From positions 1 to 38,935 of the forward strand of contig CAINDJ010000441.1 of the NCBI GenBank assembly GCA_903847325.1: DNA of 38,935 nucleotides. The letters are read 5' to 3'. A program made the position numbers and the translations under genes. Under the pieces are notes generated by a model. It saw only the letters and a list, made by a program, of their open reading frames with translations. It was not told where the DNA came from and ran no database searches. The DNA is from an uncultured beta proteobacterium (GTDB lineage: Bacteria > Pseudomonadota > Gammaproteobacteria > Burkholderiales > Burkholderiaceae_B). The stretch's first letter is position 1, and the number at the start of each line of letters is the position of its first letter. Positions 15,209 through 26,069 of this stretch are shown in pieces.

Positions 15209-18200
15209 GTGCGTCTGACCCAGATCAAACTTGCCGGATTCAAATCCTTTGTCGATCCGACCGTGATTCCTACGCCCAGCCAGCTGGTTGGCGTAGTGGG
15301 GCCTAACGGTTGCGGTAAATCCAATATTATTGATGCGGTACGCTGGGTGATGGGTGAGACCCGCGCCTCGGAGTTGCGTGGTGAATCCATGCAAGACGTT
15401 ATTTTTAGCGGCTCAGGCCAACGTAAACCCTCGGCGCGCGCCTCGGTTGAGCTGGTGTTTGACAACAGCGAAGGTCGTGCAATCGGTCAGTGGGCGAGCT
15501 ACGCGGAGATCGCCGTGCGACGTGTGTTGACGCGCGACGGCACGAGTAGCTACTTCATCAATAATCAGCAAGTGCGTCGTCGGGACGTGCATGACATCTT
15601 TTTGGGTACAGGCTTAGGCGCGCGTGGCTACGCCATTATTGGTCAGGGCATGATCAATCGTCTGATCGAGGCGAAACCCGAAGAACTCCGTATCTATCTC
15701 GAAGAAGCCGCTGGCGTTTCACGTTATAAAGAGCGCCGCCGTGAGACGGAAAACCGTTTGTCCGACACACGCGAAAACCTTGTGCGTGTCGATGATATTT
15801 TGCGCGAACTCGGCTCGCAGCTCGAAAAGCTTGAATCCCAGGCCGAGGTTGCACGCGAATACCGCGGCCTGCAAGCCGACGGTGAAGCAAAACAAAATGC
15901 ACTTTGGTTTTTAAAAGAGGCTGCTGCGATTGAGGAGCGTGCCCGCACGCAAGAGGAAATCGAGCGTGCGCAGACCGAGTTAGAGGCTTCTACCGCGGGC
16001 TTGCGGGCTAGCGAGGCCGCGCTTGAGTCGCGACGCCAGGCGCACTATGCTGCCGGTGATGCTGTCCATACCGCACAGGGTTCGATGTACGAATCGAACG
16101 CCAAAGTCAGTAGTCTCGAGGCTGAGATTCGCCACGTTGTTGAGTCGCGCACTCGTGTGCAAACCCGTCGCGCGCAGCTGCAGGTGCAGATGAGCGAGTG
16201 GGAGTCGCAAAAGGAACACTGCCAGGAGCAGATCCTCGAGAGCGAAGAAGAGCTCATGACCAGCGCTGCGCGCGCTGAAGAAGCGCGCGAGCATGCCGAG
16301 GCCGCACAGGCGGGGTTGCCCGATATCGAGGCGCGCGTGCGCCAGGCTGCGGGTCAGCGCGAAGAAATGCGCGCAGTAGTTGCGCGCGTCGAACAAAATC
16401 TCGCACTCACTGCCCAAAGTCAGCGCGATGCCGATCGTCAGTTGCAGGCACTCGAGTTACGCCGTGAAAGACTAGTGCAGGAGCTCAAAGGTGTTGATGC
16501 GCCTGACACAGCACTGCTCGAGCAACTCACTGGCGACAAGCTGTCCGGCGAAGAGCTGCTTGAGGAATCACAGGCCGCGCTTGCGGAGCTCGAAGAAAAA
16601 CTCCCTGAGCTTGATGAGCGTCGCAGCAAGGCGCAGACCGATGCACAGACTCAGGCAGAGTCGCTCGCGCGTCTCGAAGCGCGCTTGTCGGCACTTGTAA
16701 AACTGCAGCAAGACGTTCAAAAGAAAGGCACGCTTGAGCCTTGGCTCGCCAAGCATGAGCTGACTTCGATGAGTCGCCTTTGGCAAAAATTACACGTTGA
16801 ACCGGGCTGGGAAACCGCCCTCGAGGCGGTGCTCAATGAGCGCATGACAGGTCTCGAAGTCCGTAACCTTGACTGGGCCCGAGCCTTTGCCGGCGACCCG
16901 CCACCCGCGCGCCTGGCATTTTTCCAGTTGCCAGTTGCCGCGGCAGCAGCCGCTGCGCCAGCCGGTATGACTCCGCTGTCTTCGATGTTGCGTATCACCG
17001 ACCCTGACTTGCGCACCTTGCTGCAGGGCTGGCTGGGTAATGTATTCATTGCCGCTGACGTGACGCAAGCACTCGCTGCACGCAGCACGCTGCCTGAAGG
17101 CACCATGCTGGTGGTGCAGGGCGGTCATCTGGTTGATGCGAACAGTGTGCGTTTTTACGCACCGGATTCCGAACAGGCAGGTTTGCTTGCGCGTCAGCAG
17201 GAAATTGAAAATCTGCAACGCGAAATCAAAGCGCATCAATTGATCGCTGACCAGACGCGCTCTGCCGTGGCGCGGGCCGAGTCTGCCTGGCAGCAGGTTT
17301 CACAATCCTTGCCGCCAGCGCGCCAACGCGTCAGTGAGATCACCCGCCGCTTGCATGACTTGCAACTCGAATACACGCGTGTTTTGCAACAGGTTGAGCA
17401 GATGCGTGAGCGCTCGGGACGTCTGGAGCAAGACATTGCCGAGGTCACTTCCCAACAGGAAGAACTCACAGCCACCAAGCTTGAGGCCGAAGTCCGCTTT
17501 GAAGAGCTTGATGCCGAAATCGCCCTGCAACAAGAGGCCTATTCGGTTGCGGAAATGGCGGGCGAAGAGCTTGCGGCAGAAGCAGAACTCGCGCGCAATC
17601 GATTGCGCGATCAGGAACGTGGCGCACAGGAGGCTGAGTTCACCGAGCGCGGTATCCGTGCCCGTATCGCCGAATTGCAGCGCAATCAGCAGCTGGCTGC
17701 AGAGCAAACTTCGCGTGCGCAACAGGAGTTGCTTGGCCTGGAATCTGAACTCACCACACTCGATGCCGCCGCTGCACAAGCTGGTTTGCAAGATGCGCTT
17801 GAGCTGCGCGCGGCTTGCGAAGAGGCGTTAAGTCTTGCCCGCATAGAAATGGATACGCTGGCCGCTCAGTTGCGCGAAGCAGACGAAGAGCGCCTGGTGA
17901 TTGAGCGCTCGCTTGAGCCTCGTCGCGAGCGGATCATGCAATTGCAACTGCAAGAGCAGGCTGCCCGCCTAGCCACGGAGCAGTTCGCAGAACAGCTCGA
18001 CGCGCGTCAGGTGGATCGTACTGCGGTGCAGGCCTCTCTGGTCGATCAGCCTGAGCAATGGTCGCGTCCCGCATGGCTGCAAACAGAAGTCCAGCGCATT
18101 ACGCGTCAGATCGAGTCGCTTGGCTCTGTTAACCTCGCAGCGCTTGATGAGTTGAATGCCTCCCGCGAGCGCAAGGGGTATCTTGATGCCCAGTACGCCG

Positions 18201-18739
18201 ACTTGAATAGTGCGATCGAGACTCTTGAGGATGCTATCCGCAAGATTGACCGCGAAACGCGTGATTTGTTGCAGACAACTTTTAACGAGGTCAACACGCA
18301 TTTCGGTGAGCTGTTCCCCAAACTGTTCGGTGGCGGTGAAGCCCGCCTGATCATGACGGGCGATGAAATTCTGGATGCGGGCGTGCAGGTCATGGCGCAG
18401 CCTCCCGGCAAGCGCAATACCTCGATCCATTTGCTCTCCGGTGGAGAAAAAGCACTTACAGCCACTGCGCTGGTTTTTGCTTTGTTCAAGCTCAACCCCG
18501 CGCCTTTCTGCTTGCTTGATGAGGTGGACGCCCCACTCGATGATGCGAACACTGAGCGTTACGCTAACTTGGTGGCCAACATGAGTCAGCACACCCAGTT
18601 CCTGTTCATTTCGCATAACAAAATCGCCATGCAGATGGCACGTCAGCTGGTGGGTGTCACCATGCAAGAACAAGGCGTGTCACGAATTGTGGCTGTAGAT
18701 ATTGAATCCGCTTTGCAGCTTGCTGGCGAAGCGGCGTGA
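15209..18739 (+). CDS. smc: Chromosome segregation/condensation protein SMC
   Basis: ABC-type ATPase of 1176 residues that compacts and segregates the chromosome, working with ScpA/ScpB (not in this window). The N-terminal MRLTQIKLAGFKSFVDPT is typical of SMC; Walker A is GPNGCGKSN (31-39). Long coiled coils rich in Glu/Arg/Gln/Ala flank a hinge at about residues 510-660, which contains a run of seven alanines near 572. The C-terminal half-ATPase has the signature LLSGGEKALTATAL (about 1073) followed by LLDEVDAPLDD (about 1103). The start is a GTG at 15209 with no obvious Shine-Dalgarno. It is followed 16 bases later by zipA, then ligA, an arrangement common in betaproteobacteria. Confidence 0.97.
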   Translation: MRLTQIKLAGFKSFVDPTVIPTPSQLVGVVGPNGCGKSNIIDAVRWVMGETRASELRGESMQDVIFSGSGQRKPSARASVELVFDNSEGRAIGQWASYAEIAVRRVLTRDGTSSYFINNQQVRRRDVHDIFLGTGLGARGYAIIGQGMINRLIEAKPEELRIYLEEAAGVSRYKERRRETENRLSDTRENLVRVDDILRELGSQLEKLESQAEVAREYRGLQADGEAKQNALWFLKEAAAIEERARTQEEIERAQTELEASTAGLRASEAALESRRQAHYAAGDAVHTAQGSMYESNAKVSSLEAEIRHVVESRTRVQTRRAQLQVQMSEWESQKEHCQEQILESEEELMTSAARAEEAREHAEAAQAGLPDIEARVRQAAGQREEMRAVVARVEQNLALTAQSQRDADRQLQALELRRERLVQELKGVDAPDTALLEQLTGDKLSGEELLEESQAALAELEEKLPELDERRSKAQTDAQTQAESLARLEARLSALVKLQQDVQKKGTLEPWLAKHELTSMSRLWQKLHVEPGWETALEAVLNERMTGLEVRNLDWARAFAGDPPPARLAFFQLPVAAAAAAAPAGMTPLSSMLRITDPDLRTLLQGWLGNVFIAADVTQALAARSTLPEGTMLVVQGGHLVDANSVRFYAPDSEQAGLLARQQEIENLQREIKAHQLIADQTRSAVARAESAWQQVSQSLPPARQRVSEITRRLHDLQLEYTRVLQQVEQMRERSGRLEQDIAEVTSQQEELTATKLEAEVRFEELDAEIALQQEAYSVAEMAGEELAAEAELARNRLRDQERGAQEAEFTERGIRARIAELQRNQQLAAEQTSRAQQELLGLESELTTLDAAAAQAGLQDALELRAACEEALSLARIEMDTLAAQLREADEERLVIERSLEPRRERIMQLQLQEQAARLATEQFAEQLDARQVDRTAVQASLVDQPEQWSRPAWLQTEVQRITRQIESLGSVNLAALDELNASRERKGYLDAQYADLNSAIETLEDAIRKIDRETRDLLQTTFNEVNTHFGELFPKLFGGGEARLIMTGDEILDAGVQVMAQPPGKRNTSIHLLSGGEKALTATALVFALFKLNPAPFCLLDEVDAPLDDANTERYANLVANMSQHTQFLFISHNKIAMQMARQLVGVTMQEQGVSRIVAVDIESALQLAGEAA

Positions 18740-18755
18740 TCCAGTTGAGACAAAT

Positions 18756-19817
18756 ATGAGCGAGTTGCAAACTTATTTAATTATTGTTGGACTGGTCGTT
18801 ATATTGCTAGTCCTGGCCTTTAACTGGTGGCAGGATCGCCGTGTGCGCCGACGCATGCAGGCGCAGATGCCCGTGATTGATCAGGATCCGCTGCTGCATG
18901 ATTCGGGTGTGATCCCTGCTGCACGCGTAGAACCTGGCTTAGGTGGTTCAAACGTGGCATTGACCGAAATGGCTAATCAGTCCGTTGAACAAGCCCACCC
19001 CGATTCAGTGACCGATCAGGAAGAGTCCGACCCGACGAGCGAGGTCGTGATTGAAATTACTTTCCAGGGCCCGATGACTGGTGAAGACTTAGCGCAGCTG
19101 GTGCACCCTCTCAGAAGCGCGGGACGTAAAACTGTGCGAATTTTTGCGCAAGATACAGAAGGCCACTTGTCGAGCCGAATCCTGACTGATGCCAGCTATG
19201 TTTCGGTGCAGCTCGCTGTGCTGCTAGCTAACCGCAGTGGTGCGCTCTCGGCCATCGAGTGGTCGCAAATCTGGAATCGTGCGCATAGTCTCGCTGACCA
19301 GCTCGAGTGCACGATCGAAGGACCGGATCAACAAACTGTTTTAGAGCAAGCCTCCCGACTGGATGATATTTGCGCAGGGCTGGATACGCAGGTTGGTTTG
19401 ACTTTGTTGCTGGGTACTATCCGTCCCGTGCAAGATGTCACCGCCGCCGCACGCAATATGGGTTTTGTGCCAATCGATGGCCGCCTTGCCTGGCTAGGTG
19501 ATCATGGCATGGTGTGTTTCTCTCTGTCACGCGCGGATGCCGAATCTTTTGATGCGGGCATGGCGGGTGTTGACCGACTCAGTTTGCTGCTGGATGTGCC
19601 ATGCAGTCCTCCCGATGTGCGTGCCTTTGGCCGTATGGTCGAGGTTGGCTTTGAGTTGGCGCAACGGATTGGTGCTGAACTGGTCGATGATCATGGCAGG
19701 CCCTTGCAGAGCGGGACGGATGCGGCGATTGACGAACGTCTGCAGACTCTTTACACGCAACTCGAAGCAGCAGGACTGGCCGCGGCCAGCCCACGTGCGC
19801 GTCGCGTATTTGCTTAA
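18756..19817 (+). CDS. zipA: Cell division protein ZipA
   Basis: Membrane-anchored division protein of 353 residues that tethers FtsZ to the inner membrane. From the ATG at 18756 (MSELQTYLIIVGLVVILLVL) it starts with a single transmembrane helix at about residues 6-24, followed by a basic stretch DRRVRRRM, an acidic variable linker to about residue 110, and a C-terminal domain that fits the ZipA FtsZ-binding fold (beginning VVIEITFQGPMTGEDLAQLV). An in-frame upstream ATG at 18702 lies inside smc and is not preferred. Its position between smc and ligA is the conserved one; in E. coli zipA also sits next to ligA. Assignment rests on architecture and synteny more than on strict motifs. Confidence 0.88.
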   Translation: MSELQTYLIIVGLVVILLVLAFNWWQDRRVRRRMQAQMPVIDQDPLLHDSGVIPAARVEPGLGGSNVALTEMANQSVEQAHPDSVTDQEESDPTSEVVIEITFQGPMTGEDLAQLVHPLRSAGRKTVRIFAQDTEGHLSSRILTDASYVSVQLAVLLANRSGALSAIEWSQIWNRAHSLADQLECTIEGPDQQTVLEQASRLDDICAGLDTQVGLTLLLGTIRPVQDVTAAARNMGFVPIDGRLAWLGDHGMVCFSLSRADAESFDAGMAGVDRLSLLLDVPCSPPDVRAFGRMVEVGFELAQRIGAELVDDHGRPLQSGTDAAIDERLQTLYTQLEAAGLAAASPRARRVFA

Positions 19818-21869
<2,052 letters not shown>

Positions 21870-21887
21870 CACCGCCCTGAAGACCCA

Positions 21888-23174
21888 CTACCTGACAATG
21901 ACTGAGGGAGAGACTGGTATTGCTCCGGGTATCTTTGAGGCCGACAAGAGTGCGGACATGAAGTCCAGAACATGTTTTGTATACGACTCGTCTTCATCCT
22001 TGATCTGGTAGGTATCACCTCGGTATGAAATGCTTGATACTGGTTTTTGTACGTTTGAATTTTTATAAATTTTGAATAATGGCATCGCCGAATAGTAGCG
22101 CTTGTTGTAAGGGTCTAACACCCCATTAGTTGGGATGAGGGTGATGACTTTTGGATTGTTTTGATCCAGTTGTATTTCAACGACTCTGCCTAGAAAATCA
22201 AATATATTTCCTGTCGAACGCAAGGTAATCGCAAGACGCATGTTTTTTTGTTCAGGAAATTCTTTCGTGAAATTATTAATCACATTCACGAAATTGTTTT
22301 GGCGCGCATAACGTGGTGAGTCGTCGCAAAACGCTGTCTCGGAGAGGAGTTCTCCCAGCATCTCCTGGGCTCTGAATTTGTTGATGCATAACTTTGTTTT
22401 TTCTTCTATACGACTAAGCTGGTAGGTGGCGGGTTGGCTGCCTGGTACCCGGTCAATGACAGCACCTCCCGCTGCCTTCCCAATAAGTAGACTGGGTGCA
22501 AATTTCTCATAAATATTTGTCAGTTCAGCTTTTGTCAGTGGTGGGCCGATCGGCACACTCGCGCGTTGGGTCTCTACGGTTAAACCTGCTTCGATGAGGA
22601 CGTATAAAAATTCTTGAAATTTTTCGTAATCAGGATCTGCCGGATCATTTTGGAATCGCCGGACTACATTTTTATCATTTTGTAATTCGATGCTTTCGAT
22701 CAGTAATGTGTAGGATAGAGCCCTTGGCAGTAACTGCTGTGTACCTTTAAATCCAACTAAACCCACGGGGATCGTTTTTAAAAACGATTTCATGAATTCA
22801 GAATTGTCTAACGATGATTGGGTAAAGGTAAAGCCACTGTTGACCGTTAAGCCAACGGACGCATTATTTTCAGTACCTGAGGCAGGACTAAAAAAACCGG
22901 CGATCGAGGAGGTGTTCTGGCTGGGCATCTTGGCATTCAGACTTGCATCGGCAACGACATTGCCCGTACCGATGATAGAGGGAATATCCAGGAAACTCAT
23001 TGGCATATTTTTAGACGCGCGCACAACGTTAAGAAGAATATTTTCGTTGCTATATTGCTCAATGACTTCTCTGTAGGCAGACGAGAGATTCGTCATGTTC
23101 GTGGAGTTAAGGCTCGCGCATCCCGAGCAAAGGAGCATGAACAATACTAAGCTGAGATGCTTGATTTTAGGCAT
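21888..23174 (-). CDS. Uncharacterised lipoprotein
   Basis: I do not recognise a named function. The 428-residue protein has a signal peptide ending in a lipobox-like LLCSGCAS, with C19 as the probable lipidated residue (Cys instead of Leu at -3, a slight departure from consensus), so it should be anchored in the envelope. Near the N-terminus YSNENILLNVVRASKNMPMSF resembles a motif in several uncharacterised proteobacterial lipoproteins. There is a Ser/Asn/Thr-rich stretch at about residues 80-120 and two cysteines (in KLCINKF and TAFCDDS) that could form a disulfide. The gene looks AT-richer than ligA and the msrB-ppiC operon beside it and stands alone, preceded by a terminator-like hairpin, which suggests an acquired, independently expressed gene. 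Confidence 0.75.
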   Translation of the reverse strand: MPKIKHLSLVLFMLLCSGCASLNSTNMTNLSSAYREVIEQYSNENILLNVVRASKNMPMSFLDIPSIIGTGNVVADASLNAKMPSQNTSSIAGFFSPASGTENNASVGLTVNSGFTFTQSSLDNSEFMKSFLKTIPVGLVGFKGTQQLLPRALSYTLLIESIELQNDKNVVRRFQNDPADPDYEKFQEFLYVLIEAGLTVETQRASVPIGPPLTKAELTNIYEKFAPSLLIGKAAGGAVIDRVPGSQPATYQLSRIEEKTKLCINKFRAQEMLGELLSETAFCDDSPRYARQNNFVNVINNFTKEFPEQKNMRLAITLRSTGNIFDFLGRVVEIQLDQNNPKVITLIPTNGVLDPYNKRYYSAMPLFKIYKNSNVQKPVSSISYRGDTYQIKDEDESYTKHVLDFMSALLSASKIPGAIPVSPSVIVR

Positions 23175-23240
23175 GTGCAGAGTGCAAAAAAATAATTTTC
23201 AGGCATGTTGAGGTCACGAGCATCATATCAAGTTAAATGC

Positions 23241-23283
23241 AAAAGGGCTGAATCCTGTATTTGAAACAGAATTCAGCCCTTTT
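23241..23283 (-). terminator. Rho-independent terminator after ppiC
   Basis: Arms 23241-23253 and 23271-23283 are perfectly complementary over 13 bases (AAAAGGGCTGAAT / ATTCAGCCCTTTT), with a further 4-bp CTGT/ACAG pairing inside. Read on the minus strand it ends in a T-run and lies 34 bases beyond the ppiC stop, so it should end the msrB-yciB-bolA-ppiC transcript. A second small hairpin, CTAGCC-GTCA-GGCTAG at 23289-23304, lies between it and the ppiC stop. Confidence 0.8.
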
Positions 23284-23316
23284 AGACTCTAGCCGTCAGG
23301 CTAGTGCCGTTTATTT

Positions 23317-24093
23317 TTACTTAATGACAGCTTTCTCGCGTAATTGCTGCTGGTATGTCGCGAGGGCCTGCTGACGCATCATGTCCTCGAGTTGAGGTTT
23401 GACCTGATCGAGTGGTGGGAATTCGATTGGTCGTACGTCCATGACTTCGATGACGTGCCAGCCGAATTGTGACTGGACAGGCTTGTCGACCATTTTGCCT
23501 TTTGGTGTGGCGGCAACGGCTTTCGCAAATGGCTCGACGTAGTTGCTGGCAGGCGCCCAACCGAGATCACCACCTTTTTCAGCACTGCCTGGATCTTTCG
23601 AGTTCTTTTTGGCGAGGTCTTCGAACTTGGCTGATTTCTTATTCAGCTGGTCTTGCAACTCATTCGCTTTTTTCTCGTCTTCAACCAGGATGTGGCGCAC
23701 GGAATATTCAAACTTGCCGTCCTCGGCTTTTTTCAGTTTGTCGTATTCAGCGGCAACTGCCGCATCTGTGATGGGATTCTTTTTCAGATAATCAGCCATC
23801 AGCGCGCGGACCAGAATTCCCTGGCGTGCCAGTTCGAGTTCGGTGGTGATGGTCGGATCTTTGGCAATGCCGGCTTTTTCAGCGGCTTGCACCATGACCT
23901 GGCGATTGATCAATTCTTGCTTGACCTGATCGCGCAGTTGTGGGGAGTCTGTACCACCCTGTGTGATCAGCAGTTTGACGAACTGGTCTACGCTTGACTG
24001 CGTGATGGCTTTGCCATTCACGGTCGCTACGTTTTGTGCATAAAGGGGAGCTGCCACAACACAAGCAGCAACCAGCATAGTGATACGTTTCAT
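23317..24093 (-). CDS. Periplasmic parvulin-type peptidyl-prolyl isomerase
   Basis: Periplasmic folding factor of 258 residues. A Sec signal peptide is evident (MKRITMLVAACVVAAPLYAQ). An N-terminal SurA/PrsA-like helical region precedes the rotamase domain of the PpiC/parvulin type (about residues 130-225), with YSVRHILVEDE, the FEDLAKKNSKDPGSAEKGGDLGW core and FGWHVIEVMDVR at its end. The protein should catalyse cis-trans isomerisation of prolyl bonds and/or act as a chaperone for outer-membrane proteins. Its ATG overlaps the bolA stop by 4 bases and it ends a four-gene overlapping operon; a strong terminator follows. It is not full SurA, which has two parvulin domains. Confidence 0.92.
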   Translation of the reverse strand: MKRITMLVAACVVAAPLYAQNVATVNGKAITQSSVDQFVKLLITQGGTDSPQLRDQVKQELINRQVMVQAAEKAGIAKDPTITTELELARQGILVRALMADYLKKNPITDAAVAAEYDKLKKAEDGKFEYSVRHILVEDEKKANELQDQLNKKSAKFEDLAKKNSKDPGSAEKGGDLGWAPASNYVEPFAKAVAATPKGKMVDKPVQSQFGWHVIEVMDVRPIEFPPLDQVKPQLEDMMRQQALATYQQQLREKAVIK

Positions 24094-24365
24094 GGATTTC
24101 CTTTGGAAGGCGCCCGGGTTTTCAGCGCAAGCGCATGAATCGGGTATGGGATTAAATCGCGCAAAAGATCATACACCAGCCGATGCTGCGCAATCATCGT
24201 TTGGTTGGAAAAACAATCCGCGACAATGGTGGCGCGGAAATGGCTTGCTCCGCCCTGATTGCCGGCGTGACCGGCATGCAGGTGGGATTCGTCCTCAATC
24301 TCGAGGGTGCTCGCATTAAGCGTGGCCAGACGCTCGTGCAGGAGGGCGAGATGCGGGTTAGTCAT
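24090..24365 (-). CDS. bolA: BolA family protein
   Basis: Small cytoplasmic protein of 91 residues from the ATG at 24365 ([13 protein letters not shown]), which overlaps the yciB stop by 8 bases. BolA proteins partner monothiol glutaredoxins in iron-sulfur cluster trafficking and influence envelope and cell-shape genes. Family features are LEIEDESHLHAGHAGNQGGASHFRATI in the middle (split here as DESHLHAGH and GGASHFRA), with the conserved His residues, and the helix RLVYDLLRDLIPYPIHALALKT near the end. An upstream in-frame start at 24416 would lie deep inside yciB and is not preferred. Its position between yciB and ppiC is common in betaproteobacteria. Confidence 0.93.
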   Translation of the reverse strand: MTNPHLALLHERLATLNASTLEIEDESHLHAGHAGNQGGASHFRATIVADCFSNQTMIAQHRLVYDLLRDLIPYPIHALALKTRAPSKGNP

Positions 24366-24942
24366 GTTTGTTAGCTTCGGGTTTAAAGGCGGCATCATTG
24401 GCAGCTGGCTGCTCAATGTGCTTGCCCAGCCAGACCGACTGGATAATCACAAAGGCGATGAGCAAAGCCATCAGACCAAACACCTTGAAATTGACCCACT
24501 GCGCTTCTGTGAACAGGCCGGAAAAGGCCACAAACAAATTCACGCCCCCGGCAAATAAGAAAAATATCGCCCAGCTAATGTTTAATCTTGTCCAGGCAGA
24601 TTCAGACATGGAGATTTTTTCGCCAAGCAGCTTTTGCATGACGTTTTTACCCATAAAAAGCTTGCTGATCAGTAATACGCTGCCAAAAAGCCAGTACAGG
24701 GCGGTGGGTTTCCATTTGATGAAGGTGTCATCTTTGAGCCAGAGTGTGGCGCCGCCAAAAACGACGATCACGCCCAGATTAATCCAGTGCATGCCTTCGA
24801 TTTTTTTACCCGTCAGTTTGATCCATACAATTTGCAGGATGGCTGCAGCCATCGCCACGCCGGTCGCAACGTAAATATCGGCAAATTTATAGGCGGCAAA
24901 AAACAGAATCAGCGGGAATAGGTCAAACAGGAATTTTTTCAT
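24358..24942 (-). CDS. yciB: Inner membrane septation protein A (YciB/IspZ family)
   Basis: Integral membrane protein of 194 residues with about five hydrophobic helices. YciB affects cell envelope synthesis and septation; mutants elsewhere show division and osmotic defects, but no biochemical activity is established. The start at 24942 ([19 protein letters not shown]) is the family N-terminus and overlaps the msrB stop by 4 bases. Further family landmarks are [20 protein letters not shown], the central [14 protein letters not shown] and the [18 protein letters not shown] segment. An upstream in-frame start at 24984 lacks family support. Confidence 0.93.
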   Translation of the reverse strand: MKKFLFDLFPLILFFAAYKFADIYVATGVAMAAAILQIVWIKLTGKKIEGMHWINLGVIVVFGGATLWLKDDTFIKWKPTALYWLFGSVLLISKLFMGKNVMQKLLGEKISMSESAWTRLNISWAIFFLFAGGVNLFVAFSGLFTEAQWVNFKVFGLMALLIAFVIIQSVWLGKHIEQPAANDAAFKPEANKHD

Positions 24943-25337
24943 GGTTTGACCGGCTCGAATGTCAGTGAAAGGGAGTTGATGCAATAACGCAGGCCTGTTG
25001 GAGGTGGACCATCAGGGAAAACATGTCCTAGGTGGCTGTCGCAGACGTTGCAGATGACCTCGGTACGGAGCATGCCATGACTCTCATCGACCACCTCTTT
25101 AACATTGGCGGGGTCGAGCGGCTCAAAATAGCTGGGCCAGCCACAGCCCGCATCAAATTTGGTGTCTGAGGCGAACAGTGCGGTGCCACATCCTACGCAT
25201 CGGTAGAGCCCGTACTGGTTATGATCCCAGTAACGGCCGGTAAAGGGCCGTTCGGTGCCTTTTTGACGGGCAACGTAGTATTCCTCTGGGGAGAGCTGGG
25301 TTTTCCAGTCAGCGTCGGATTTGATAACTTTTTGCAT
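24939..25337 (-). CDS. msrB: Peptide-methionine (R)-S-oxide reductase
   Basis: Repairs the R epimer of methionine sulfoxide in proteins. The 132-residue protein has the zinc-binding cysteine pairs C47/C50 and C96/C99, the [10 protein letters not shown] motif with possible resolving C65, the H-L-G-H-V-F motif after the second pair, and the catalytic C119 in RYCINSLSL. All family residues are present. It is cytoplasmic, with no signal peptide. It is the first gene of msrB-yciB-bolA-ppiC, each joined by 4- to 8-base overlaps, and is divergent from bioM across 54 bases. Confidence 0.96.
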   Translation of the reverse strand: MQKVIKSDADWKTQLSPEEYYVARQKGTERPFTGRYWDHNQYGLYRCVGCGTALFASDTKFDAGCGWPSYFEPLDPANVKEVVDESHGMLRTEVICNVCDSHLGHVFPDGPPPTGLRYCINSLSLTFEPVKP

Positions 25338-25391
25338 ATGTGGGGTTGGAGTGCAGTTTTTAAAAAAGGTTCTCGGGCATAATCGTTTGCC

Positions 25392-26069
25392 ATGTTAATC
25401 CAGTTTAAAAACGTCTTTGCCAAACGTGACGGTCATCTCGTTCTGAATGATCTGAATCTAACGCTCACTGAGCGTCGGATCGGCGTGATCGGGCCAAACG
25501 GTTCGGGTAAAAGCAGCCTGATCCGGTTGGTGAACGGACTGCTCCTGCCTGCGAGCGGACAAGTTTTGGTGGATGGTTTGGATACCCGATACGATGCCAT
25601 GGGTATTCGACGCCAGGTTGGGTTCGTTTTTCAAAATCCGGACAACCAGATTGTTTTTCCTGTGGTTCACGAAGATATTGAATTCGGACTCAAGCAGCGT
25701 CTGGCGAATACAGCACAACGCGCGACGCGTGCCCGGGATGCGCTGGAGCAACTATCCATTGGTCATCTTTTTGATCGCGTGACCCATAGTTTGTCGGGCG
25801 GTGAGCGACAGTTGGTCGCGCTCGCCGCCGTGCTGGCGACGGATCCCGCCCTGGTGGTGTTTGACGAGCCAACGACTCAGCTAGACCTGCGGATGCGTAA
25901 TCAATTTGAAAGGATTCTGCGCGACTTGCCACAATCCTCAATCGTGGTGAGTCACGACCTGCCTCTCATGCAGACAATGGATCGCGTGCTGGTCGTCGTA
26001 GATGGGCGACTGGCGTTTGATGGTGAGTCTTCGGCTGCGATTGCCTGGTATACGGAGCAATGCGCATGA
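25392..26069 (+). CDS. bioM: Biotin ECF transporter ATPase (A component)
   Basis: ABC ATPase of 225 residues that powers biotin uptake with BioN and BioY. Walker A is GPNGSGKSS (34-42), the Q-loop [15 protein letters not shown] has the CbiO/EcfA-specific pattern, the signature is LSGGERQ (133-139), Walker B with DEPTTQLD is at about 157-164, and the switch His is in SIVVSHDL. The gene is divergent from msrB. CATAAT at 25378-25383 lies only 8 bases before the ATG and no Shine-Dalgarno is visible, so the transcript may be leaderless or nearly so; this is uncertain. The stop overlaps the bioN start by 4 bases. Confidence 0.92.
   Translation: MLIQFKNVFAKRDGHLVLNDLNLTLTERRIGVIGPNGSGKSSLIRLVNGLLLPASGQVLVDGLDTRYDAMGIRRQVGFVFQNPDNQIVFPVVHEDIEFGLKQRLANTAQRATRARDALEQLSIGHLFDRVTHSLSGGERQLVALAAVLATDPALVVFDEPTTQLDLRMRNQFERILRDLPQSSIVVSHDLPLMQTMDRVLVVVDGRLAFDGESSAAIAWYTEQCA

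Noticed and set aside
16950-16975. Run of seven alanines in the SMC hinge as a sign of frameshift.
   Set aside because: The frame is continuous on both sides, with normal hinge sequence following; it is a local low-complexity loop.
17969-18673. A 234-codon antisense frame inside smc.
   Set aside because: Also in register with the sense codons; the sense strand encodes the SMC ATPase signature and Walker B in this segment.
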